This document shows positions 1-4,782 of a stretch of DNA of 5,733 nucleotides, one piece after another (positions within the stretch are counted from its first letter, which is position 1; every line of letters starts with the position of its first letter). The DNA is from Candidatus Gastranaerophilales bacterium (lineage in GTDB: Bacteria; Cyanobacteriota; Vampirovibrionia; Gastranaerophilales; Gastranaerophilaceae). The translations under genes were made by a program, and so were the position numbers. The stretch covers positions 1-5,733 of the forward strand of contig CALUTA010000101.1 of assembly GCA_944323585.1 (NCBI GenBank), written 5' to 3'. Below the pieces are notes generated by a model that did no database searches, was not told the DNA's origin, and was given only the letters and a program-made list of their open reading frames with translations.

Positions 1-489
1 ACCCTGATTGCAATGAAAACAGTAGACAAACAGGGAAGAAAACCTGTTTTGAAGATAGGTTTTGCAGGGATTGCGCTCGGGACATTCCTGTTAGGGGTTT
101 GTTTATATATGATTAATGCGGGATTTGACGCCTTATGGATTTCGATTTTCGCCATTTTAATGACGTTATTTACTATTGCAAGTTTTGCTATGAGCGCAGG
201 TCCTGTAGTCTGGATTTTATGTTCCGAAATTCAACCGCTTAAAAGCCGTGATTTTGGTGTAGCTTGCTCGACAACTACAAACTGGATTGTAAATATGATT
301 ATCGGAGCTACTTTCCTGACATTAATCAATACTTTCGGCATTGCCGCAACCTTCTGGATTTATACGGGATTGAACGTTTTGTTCGTTGTATTAACGATTA
401 TGCTTATTCCTGAAACGAAAGGTATATCGTTAGAAAATATTGAAAGAAATCTTATGGAAGGTAAACGGCTGAGAGAAATAGGAGTCTGA
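1..489 (+). CDS. Sugar porter family MFS transporter, C-terminal part (5' end outside window)
   Basis: This is the C-terminal 162 residues of a proton-coupled or facilitative sugar permease of the inner membrane. The frame is open from base 1, so the ATG at 13 is an internal methionine and not the start. The fragment opens with the cytoplasmic loop 8-9 motif DKQGRKP (residues 10-15), as in XylE/GalP/AraE-type porters. Four hydrophobic segments follow (about 18-38, 44-72, 93-110 and 113-136), matching TM9-TM12. GPVVW (67-71) lies in TM10, SEIQPLKSRDFG (75-86) matches the loop 10-11 sugar-porter signature, and PETKG (137-141) is the family's hallmark just after TM12. The substrate cannot be told from this part. 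The gene ends with TGA and is followed by an orphan ribosome-binding-like sequence and a strong terminator, so it is the last gene of its transcript. Family assignment is firm. Confidence 0.93.
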   Translation, partial: TLIAMKTVDKQGRKPVLKIGFAGIALGTFLLGVCLYMINAGFDALWISIFAILMTLFTIASFAMSAGPVVWILCSEIQPLKSRDFGVACSTTTNWIVNMIIGATFLTLINTFGIAATFWIYTGLNVLFVVLTIMLIPETKGISLENIERNLMEGKRLREIGV

Positions 490-532
490 CAAAAGGAGGT
501 TAATTCAGATTTCACAACCGAATAGAATTTTG

Positions 533-559
533 AGGCGCAGAACTTTTTGTTCTGCGCCT
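533..559 (+). terminator. Rho-independent terminator after the sugar porter gene
   Basis: A perfect 10-bp GC-rich stem (GGCGCAGAAC at 534-543 paired with GTTCTGCGCC at 549-558) closes a TTTTT loop, with one further A-T pair outside. It is followed by a T-rich run on the plus strand (559-576). It ends the sugar porter transcript. It could also act on the convergent minus-strand gene ending at 570, but the T-tract on that side is weaker. Confidence 0.9.
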
Positions 560-569
560 TTATTAATTT

Positions 570-1205
570 TTATTTGTTAAAATATTCCATCATTTCTGTG
601 TTTATAATATTGTCAATTTCTTTTGCGCCTTCTTTAACTGTTTGCGGATTATGGATTGCTCTGACTTCATCGTAGTAATCTTTTCCGAATATAGCATACA
701 AATCATCCCCAAAGCATAAGCCTTTGCTTAAGTATTCGCTGTCAAGATAGTCATTGTTCACAATAAATTCTTTTGAAGGTTTCTGTGCAATTCCTCTGAT
801 TAATTTTGCTATATATGAAAAAAATGAAAGATTTTTATCTTCAAGTTTAAGATCTTTGCCATTCACTATAAATTCGGTATCCTTAAACGGACGGCCGTTT
901 TCTTTGTAGAATTCACGGGAAATAAAAAAGTTTAAAAAGTTTTTATTTACCGGATTTTTGAATTCAGAAAACGGCAGACGGGCTTTTTTTAATGCGTTGG
1001 TAAATTCGGTATAATGCTTGCCGTTAAAATCATCAGTAAGCTGTACATTCAAAAGATAACTTTCCTCAAGCCCCAGATCGGACCCTGGCATGCGGCTAAT
1101 TCTTTGCCAGCCTTTGTCTGTGTCTTTTATAATACTCATTGCTGCATGGTCGAATGATGTTTTAAGATAACCTATATTTTTAATTCCGGTAAATGTTGGT
1201 TCCAT
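570..1205 (-). CDS. Unrecognised 211-residue protein
   Basis: I do not recognise this protein. It is about 24 kDa, rich in charged and aromatic residues, and has no signal peptide, transmembrane segment or cysteine-rich motif, so it is probably cytoplasmic. It begins MEPTFTGIKNIGYLK. The middle (about 60-110) is rich in K, N and F, the stretch 145-185 has several D/Y/F-rich turns, and the end (about 190-211) looks helical. The ATG at 1203-1205 is preceded by a purine-rich AAAGGGAA (1211-1218) about 5 nt upstream, which supports this start. The codon pattern is clean over the whole length and overlapping frames are short, so it is very likely a real gene. It is transcribed divergently from the DUF4186 gene across a 105-bp spacer and converges with the sugar porter gene. 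The context does not suggest a function. Confidence 0.8.
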   Translation of the reverse strand: MEPTFTGIKNIGYLKTSFDHAAMSIIKDTDKGWQRISRMPGSDLGLEESYLLNVQLTDDFNGKHYTEFTNALKKARLPFSEFKNPVNKNFLNFFISREFYKENGRPFKDTEFIVNGKDLKLEDKNLSFFSYIAKLIRGIAQKPSKEFIVNNDYLDSEYLSKGLCFGDDLYAIFGKDYYDEVRAIHNPQTVKEGAKEIDNIINTEMMEYFNK

Positions 1206-1231
1206 ATAATTTCCCTTTTTTATTTATTTGT

Positions 1232-1294
1232 ATTTAAATTTAAATCCGTAAAATATATTTTTTGCGCAAAAATTACTAAAAATTTACAAATTTT
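1232..1294. promoter_or_regulatory. Divergent intergenic region with three short palindromes
   Basis: The 105-bp spacer between the divergent starts at 1205 and 1311 holds three short dyads: ATTTAAATTTAAAT (1232-1245), TTTTTGCGCAAAAA (1259-1272, a perfect 14-mer with a GCGC core) and AAAATTT-AC-AAATTTT (1279-1294). The GCGC-centred one is the least likely to arise from AT bias alone and is the best operator candidate, placed to act on both genes. No regulator gene lies nearby in the window, so the binding protein is unknown. Confidence 0.35.
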
Positions 1295-1295
1295 G

Positions 1296-1304
1296 TGCTA
1301 ACCT
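1296..1304 (+). promoter_or_regulatory. Extended -10-like element just upstream of the DUF4186 gene
   Basis: TGCTAACCT fits the extended -10 pattern TGnTAnnnT and ends 6 nt before the ATG at 1311. There is no convincing Shine-Dalgarno sequence before that ATG and no good -35 box at 16-18 nt. The arrangement fits a transcript starting at or beside the A of the start codon. This is an inference from spacing only. Confidence 0.35.
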
Positions 1305-1310
1305 GATGGT

Positions 1311-1661
1311 ATGTATGAGGAAATTTTTGAGAAACTTAAAAAATCGGAGTTTAGAAGCCGGTTTAAGCTCAAAGAAAAGGACAGAGAGTATCTTCTGAGC
1401 AAAGGTTTTGAAACAATAGAAAGCCACGCACGGGATTTTATAGCAAAACGGGTTGCGCCTGCAAATCCGCACAATGACGGCAAACAAACTCCTACAAAAG
1501 GACATCCTGTTTTTACGGCACAGCACGCAACGGCTTGCTGCTGCAGAGGGTGCATAAATAAGTGGCATAAGTTTCAGAAAAACGTTCCTCTAACCCAAAA
1601 TCAGCAGGAATATCTTGTCGGGATTATTATGGAATGGCTGAGAAGACAGGTTGAAAAATAA
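1311..1661 (+). CDS. DUF4186 family protein
   Basis: This small cytoplasmic protein (116 residues) covers essentially the whole DUF4186 domain; its biochemical role is not established. Visible conserved blocks are the N-terminal helix with SEFRSRFKL (12-20), the segment ETIESHARDFIAKRVAP (34-50), NDGKQTP (55-61), GHPVF (64-68), QHATACCCRGC (71-81), KWH (84-86) and the C-terminal MEWLRRQ (97-103). The cysteines (76, 77, 78, 81) with nearby histidines could bind a metal or act as a redox site, but that is inference. The ATG at 1311 gives the family's usual N-terminus (MYEEIFEKLKKSEFRSRF); alternative ATGs at 1306 and 1315 are in another frame. No clear ribosome-binding site is seen. It is followed after 19 nt by the ybaK-type gene on the same strand, so the two are probably co-transcribed. 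Long minus-strand frames across 1284-1568 are shadows. Confidence 0.88.
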   Translation: MYEEIFEKLKKSEFRSRFKLKEKDREYLLSKGFETIESHARDFIAKRVAPANPHNDGKQTPTKGHPVFTAQHATACCCRGCINKWHKFQKNVPLTQNQQEYLVGIIMEWLRRQVEK

Positions 1662-1680
1662 ATAAATCTTGAGAGGTTTT

Positions 1681-2151
1681 ATGGAATATAAAACAAATGT
1701 AATGCGGATGCTGGACAAATTAAAAATAAATTATAAACACTACACTTACGCAGACACTGATGCGATAAGCGGAGTGGAAGTCGCAAGAGTTCTTAATCAA
1801 AATCCATCTCAGGTGTTTAAGACGCTTGTTACGGTTTCAAAATCAAAGAAATATTATGTTTTTATGATTCCCGTTGCGGAGGAGTTGGACTTAAAAAAAG
1901 CAGCGCATTCAGTCGGCGAAAAGGCTGTGGATATGTTGAAATCAAAAGAGCTTTTGCCTCTTACAGGCTACATCCACGGCGGCTGTTCGCCTATCGGGAT
2001 GAAGAAATTTTTTACAACAACGATTGACAAATCTGCCGAAAATTTCCGGACAATAATTTTTAGTGCCGGTAAAATCGGTTATCAGGTAGAATTGAGCCTT
2101 GAAAATCTCTCAAAAGTAATCCGGTTTCAAACAGCGGAACTTACTGTCTGA
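1681..2151 (+). CDS. ybaK: Cys-tRNA(Pro) deacylase, YbaK/EbsC type
   Basis: This is a trans-acting editing enzyme that hydrolyses Cys-tRNA(Pro) mischarged by prolyl-tRNA synthetase, acting in the cytoplasm. The 156-residue protein has the YbaK/aa-tRNA-editing fold over its full length: the N-terminal LDKLKINYKHYTY, then NPSQVFKTLV with K47 in the place of the essential lysine of Haemophilus influenzae YbaK (K46), and the signature GYIHGGCSPIGMKK at 96-109. The length fits single-domain YbaK rather than a ProRS insertion domain, and the SPIGMKK loop argues for YbaK rather than ProX or YeaK. The ATG at 1681 is chosen because GAGAGG (1671-1676) lies 4 nt upstream; an in-frame TTG at 1669 would place the start before the ribosome-binding site. 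It is the second gene after DUF4186 and is followed by a convergent gene 39 nt on. Confidence 0.93.
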   Translation: MEYKTNVMRMLDKLKINYKHYTYADTDAISGVEVARVLNQNPSQVFKTLVTVSKSKKYYVFMIPVAEELDLKKAAHSVGEKAVDMLKSKELLPLTGYIHGGCSPIGMKKFFTTTIDKSAENFRTIIFSAGKIGYQVELSLENLSKVIRFQTAELTV

Positions 2152-2161
2152 AAGCTTATGC

Positions 2162-2180
2162 AATGCAAATCCGCATTTTT
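2162..2180 (+). terminator. Weak terminator-like hairpin between convergent genes
   Basis: AATGC (2162-2166) pairs with GCATT (2173-2177) around a 6-nt loop and runs into TTTTT (2176-2180) in the 39-nt gap between the convergent ybaK-type and HD genes. The stem is only 5 bp, so termination strength is doubtful. It is the only candidate here. Confidence 0.3.
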
Positions 2181-2190
2181 GAATTTAGGT

Positions 2191-2997
2191 TTACAAATAG
2201 CACTTGCGCTCCTGCCCTTCAACTCCTGCATAAAGTTCAACGTATTGTTTAGCGGGGCTTGAGTCAATTTTTGTAAGCAGCACTTCTTCCACCTGAAAGA
2301 AGCCTACATCTCCGGACATTTCAACGTCAATTTTAATGGGTTTTCTTTCTCCGTGGTGGATTCCGATACGGTTGATTGCGTTGGCGGAGTATTTATGAAT
2401 ATCTCCGACACGCGGGGTTTTATTAATAGACATCGGAATACGTGCTCTGCCTTTTGTCATGTCGCATCCGTCAGCAATAAGAATTATGCCGGCTTCTATT
2501 GAGTGAATTTTTTTAGTGGACATATGCCCGACAATTGCCTCGGTTGCAAGTGATTTAATAACAACCCGTTTGTGAAGATTGTCAGGGAAAATATGCTTCA
2601 AAGCACGTTCAATCAGCGGCTGCGCAAGCATTGCAGACATATCTTCATGTCCCTGGCGGCCTATCATCATGCCTAAATCGTGCATCAGGCCTGCAAGAAT
2701 TACGGCGCACATGCTGTCCTCAAAGGTGCCGGTTTCTTCTGCTTCAAGCGAGGTTTTAATCCCGCTGTCGTGAAGAATATTCAGCATTTTTATGGCATTG
2801 CCGACAACCTGCCTCATATGAACCGGCCCGTGGTCATTGTATCCTAAACGCTTGATTGATACTGTGTTTGCATAATCCTGCATCTCCTGCAATTCTTCAT
2901 CAGAAAACAGATAATTTACAAGTTCAAGGCAGACAGGACTTTTTTCAAGCCGTTTTAATATTTTAGATTCTATTGAAACTTCTTTAACTGATTTCAT
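2191..2997 (-). CDS. HD-domain metal-dependent phosphohydrolase
   Basis: This is a cytoplasmic HD-superfamily hydrolase of 268 residues, probably acting on a phosphoester or nucleotide; the substrate cannot be predicted. Candidate metal ligands occur in the expected order: H56 and H60 in NDHGPVHM, the H106-D107 pair in GLMHDLGMM, H117 in QGHEDM, H158 in VGHMS, and D176/D179 in IADGCDMTKGRARIP. The block ADGCDMTKGRARIP and the opening DHGPVH recall the stand-alone HD proteins of archaea and cyanobacteria more than HD-GYP or RelA/SpoT enzymes; no sensor, GYP or nucleotidyltransferase domain is attached. The last 60 residues form a separate, probably beta-rich tail. The ATG at 2995-2997 is chosen because AAGGAA (3005-3010) lies 7 nt upstream. 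A longer frame starting at 3069 adds 24 hydrophobic/basic residues but runs through the ribosome-binding site and the likely promoter, so I reject it. Confidence 0.87.
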   Translation of the reverse strand: MKSVKEVSIESKILKRLEKSPVCLELVNYLFSDEELQEMQDYANTVSIKRLGYNDHGPVHMRQVVGNAIKMLNILHDSGIKTSLEAEETGTFEDSMCAVILAGLMHDLGMMIGRQGHEDMSAMLAQPLIERALKHIFPDNLHKRVVIKSLATEAIVGHMSTKKIHSIEAGIILIADGCDMTKGRARIPMSINKTPRVGDIHKYSANAINRIGIHHGERKPIKIDVEMSGDVGFFQVEEVLLTKIDSSPAKQYVELYAGVEGQERKCYL

Positions 2998-3036
2998 ATG
3001 TAAATTCCTTTTCAAAAAAATATCTCTTCTATATAT

Positions 3037-3065
3037 ATAATACCCTATTTTTGATAAAACATAAA
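3037..3065 (-). promoter_or_regulatory. Likely promoter of the HD-domain gene
   Basis: On the minus strand a -10 box TATTAT (3037-3042, 5 of 6 to consensus) sits 17 nt downstream of TTTATG (3060-3065), a weak -35 match (3 of 6). It gives a leader of about 30 nt with the AAGGAA ribosome-binding site. It lies between the gene and the E1 element, so E1 inserted upstream of it without breaking it. Confidence 0.4.
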
Positions 3066-3082
3066 GCATTTAAAAAAAATGC

Positions 3083-3255
3083 AATTATCCATTGACGTAC
3101 AGAACAGTAATGGGATTCTTCGCCTAACTGTCATTCTGAGGGCAAAGCCCGAAAGAATCCAGCTTTTTCTGTTATTCTGAGCGGAGCGAAGAATCTGATA
3201 TTACAGGCTCAGAATGACAACTTTACTTTATTTTCGTGTCTGCAAATGGATAATT
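3083..3255 (-). mobile_element. E1: MITE-like non-autonomous element, 173 bp
   Basis: The ends are related 19-bp inverted repeats: AATTATCCATTGACGTACA (3083-3101) and, read on the minus strand, AATTATCCATTTGCAGACA (3237-3255), 15 of 19 identical with the outer 11 bases perfect. Inside lies an inverted TGTCATTCTGAG (3129-3140) / CTCAGAATGACA (3208-3219) pair and several GAAGAATC-type half repeats (around 3115, 3151 and 3188). There is no coding capacity. It is assigned minus orientation relative to E2 because its left end matches E2's right end in 18 of 20 positions. No clear target duplication is visible. It lies in the 342-bp spacer between the divergent HD and AraJ-like genes. The transposase that would move it is not in the window. 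Confidence 0.7.
3129..3219. repeat. TTCTGAG palindromic repeat module inside E1
   Basis: A perfect 12-bp inverted repeat TGTCATTCTGAG/CTCAGAATGACA bounds 91 bp that also hold GGGCAAAGCCC and a second TTATTCTGAGCGGAGCGAAGAATC unit split by the outer arms. The arms 3129-3153 and 3200-3219 are exact reverse complements of 4583-4607 and 4554-4573 in E2. The E1 version looks like the E2 version with an extra roughly 37-bp unit inserted between its GAATC cores. Confidence 0.75.
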
Positions 3256-3279
3256 ACGAAAAATAATTGTCCAAAGACT

Positions 3280-3307
3280 TTGTGCAAAAAAAAGTTTATT
3301 ATATAAT
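3280..3307 (+). promoter_or_regulatory. Likely promoter of the AraJ-like efflux gene
   Basis: A perfect TATAAT (3302-3307) lies 16 nt after TTGTGC (3280-3285), a weak -35 match (3 of 6). The leader would be about 25 nt and includes the GGAGGA ribosome-binding site (3325-3330). The promoter lies just inside the right edge of E1, about 25 bp from its end, so the gene's promoter seems independent of the element. Confidence 0.5.
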
Positions 3308-3339
3308 GTTTTGCGGAAAATAGCGGAGGATAAATTTTA

Positions 3340-4506
3340 ATGCGCAAATCAAAATGTCTTTTACCCCTTGCGATGGGCACTTTCGGGCTCGGACTCGCTG
3401 AATTTGTTATGATGGGAGTGCTTCCGGATGTTGCCAAAACTATGAATGTATCAATTCCGTCTGCGGGCAATTTTATATCATTTTATGCACTCGGAGTTGT
3501 ATTCGGGTCAATTTTGCTTGTAATTTTCGGGCGAAAACAACCGCTTAAAAATATTCTGATTGTTCTTGTGTCTGTTTTTACGGCAGCGAATTTGCTGTCT
3601 GCTTTTGCCGGAAATTATTATATCTTTTGCGCATTAAGGTTTATTGCAGGACTTCCGCACGGTGCGTTTTTCGGAGTCGGGGCAATTGTCGCCGACAAAC
3701 TTTCGGACAAAGACAAAGGCAATCAGGCTGTTGCGACAATGGTTTCCGGAATGACAGTCGCAAATCTGGGAGGAATACCTTTCGGAACATTTTTAAGCCA
3801 TAATTTTTCATGGAGAATAACATTTCTTCTTATCGGATTGTTCGGGTTTGCGGTGCTTTATTCTGTCTTAAAACTTATTCCGTCAATCAAGCCTTTGCCT
3901 GATACGGGATTTAGAGGTCAGTTCAAAATTTTTAAATCCCTTGCGCCATGGCTTTTGATTTTTGCCGTAATTCTCGGCAACGGCGGAATATTCTGCTGGT
4001 ATAGCTATATAAATCCGCTTCTTGTAAAAGTTTCTCATATTGAGCCTAAGTACGTTTCTCTTTTGATGATTCTTGCAGGCGCCGGCATGTGTGTCGGAAA
4101 TATTGTCAGCGGAAAACTTTCCGATAAATTTTCGCCGTCAAAAGTTGCGGGATTTACCCAGCTGCTTGCGGCAATTGCACTTGCTGGAATTTTCTTTTTC
4201 TCGTCAAATCCTGTTGTTTCAGTGATTTTGATGTGTATTTGTACTGCCTGTTTGTTTGCGGTTTCTGCCCCTCAGCAGGTGCTTTTGATTAAAAATGCCA
4301 GAGGAGGCGAAATGCTCGGCGCCTCTTGTTCTCAAATTTCATTCAACCTTGGAAATGCAATCGGTGCTTACATTGGCGGACTGCCGGTAACTTTCGGACT
4401 CGGGTATCAATATACCGCTGTTCCCGGAGTTTTGTTTGCCTTTACGGGATTTTTAATTTTGTTCTTTTTCTATATGAGATACAGAAATCAGCCGGATAAA
4501 GTTTAA
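3340..4506 (+). CDS. DHA1-family (AraJ-like) MFS efflux permease
   Basis: This inner-membrane proton-driven exporter of the AraJ/YdhP branch of the 12-TM DHA1 family has 388 residues, the usual full length. The N-terminal block GTFGLGLAEFVMMGVLPDVA (13-32) is typical of AraJ-like permeases. Motif B is seen at LRFIAGLPHGAFFGVG (99-114, R100), and the antiporter motif C region at GMTVANLGGIPFGT (137-150) supports efflux. Motif A in loop 2-3 is degenerate (FGRKQPLK, 63-70, no aspartate), while the loop 8-9 copy is better kept (GKLSDKF, 258-264). The substrate (sugar, drug or amino-acid derivative) cannot be read from sequence. GGAGGA at 3325-3330, 9 nt upstream, supports the ATG at 3340. The gene stands alone, with inverted MITE-like elements on both sides: E1 ends 84 bp upstream and E2 begins 14 bp after the stop. 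Confidence 0.92.
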   Translation: MRKSKCLLPLAMGTFGLGLAEFVMMGVLPDVAKTMNVSIPSAGNFISFYALGVVFGSILLVIFGRKQPLKNILIVLVSVFTAANLLSAFAGNYYIFCALRFIAGLPHGAFFGVGAIVADKLSDKDKGNQAVATMVSGMTVANLGGIPFGTFLSHNFSWRITFLLIGLFGFAVLYSVLKLIPSIKPLPDTGFRGQFKIFKSLAPWLLIFAVILGNGGIFCWYSYINPLLVKVSHIEPKYVSLLMILAGAGMCVGNIVSGKLSDKFSPSKVAGFTQLLAAIALAGIFFFSSNPVVSVILMCICTACLFAVSAPQQVLLIKNARGGEMLGASCSQISFNLGNAIGAYIGGLPVTFGLGYQYTAVPGVLFAFTGFLILFFFYMRYRNQPDKV

Positions 4507-4553
4507 TATATTGTTTTTGTAATTATCTCTTGACGTACACAAAAATAGAAAAA

Positions 4554-4607
4554 TGTCATTCTGAGCCTGTAATTAAAGATTCTTCGGGCTTTGCCCTCAG
4601 AATGACA
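4554..4607. repeat. TTCTGAG palindromic repeat module inside E2
   Basis: A 54-bp unit bounded by a perfect 12-bp inverted repeat, TGTCATTCTGAG (4554-4565) and CTCAGAATGACA (4596-4607), with GATTCTTCGGGC in the core. As RNA it would fold into a long hairpin after the efflux gene stop, but no T-run follows, so it is not a standard rho-independent terminator. It may stabilise the transcript's 3' end or block readthrough between the convergent genes. Confidence 0.75.
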
Positions 4608-4619
4608 AAAAACAACAAT

Positions 4620-4706
4620 AAGCCATTTTGTCTTTCACTGTCATTCTGAACTTGTTTCAGAATCTCCTCGGGATCCTGAAATAAATTCGTGATGACAAAA
4701 TGGCTT
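4620..4706. repeat. Nested 87-bp palindromic unit with perfect 13-bp ends
   Basis: AAGCCATTTTGTC (4620-4632) and GACAAAATGGCTT (4694-4706) are perfect inverted repeats. Between them lies a second imperfect palindrome (4639-4665 against 4671-4697) of the TTCTGAACTTGTTTCAGAATC / GATCCTGAAATAAATTC type, a different family from the TTCTGAG modules. E1 has no counterpart, so this looks like a later insertion into E2. Confidence 0.65.
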
Positions 4707-4782
4707 GGATAAAAAAGTCGGATTCTTTGAGACTTTCTTTCTTAATGACTGTTCTGTCCGTAAATGGATAATTGCGTTGTTA

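Larger units (their letters stand above)
4521..4773 (+). mobile_element. E2: MITE-like non-autonomous element, 253 bp
   Basis: The ends are AATTATCTCTTGACGTACA (4521-4539) and, on the minus strand, AATTATCCATTTACGGACA (4755-4773), 15 of 19 identical. Inside are a TTCTGAG palindromic module (4554-4607), a nested 87-bp unit (4620-4706) and a tail whose last bases, starting at ACTGTTCTGT, closely match the end of E1. It fills nearly all of the 276-bp gap between the convergent efflux and CDF genes, starting 14 nt after one stop codon and ending 9 nt from the other. No open frame inside looks like a gene; frames crossing it are shadows. Relative to E1 it is inverted. Confidence 0.7.

Noticed and set aside
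487..522. TGA readthrough or recoded TGA extending the sugar porter by 11 codons
   Set aside because: The other genes in the window do not use in-frame TGA, and the porter already ends at the usual place after PETKG and a short tail.
1284..1568. Long minus-strand frames opposite the DUF4186 gene
   Set aside because: They overlap a well-supported conserved family on the other strand, and their translations have no recognisable family features.
2998..3069. A 24-residue N-terminal extension of the HD protein starting at 3069
   Set aside because: It would run through a good -10 box and the AAGGAA ribosome-binding site that fits the ATG at 2997.
4554..4607. Rho-independent terminator for the efflux gene
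   Set aside because: The hairpin is strong but is followed by an A-rich, not T-rich, run on the plus strand, and no suitable T-run is seen on the minus strand.
3083..4773. CRISPR array from the repeated TTCTGAG units
   Set aside because: The units are palindromic, irregularly spaced, in both orientations and separated by a gene; there are no uniform repeats and spacers and no cas genes.
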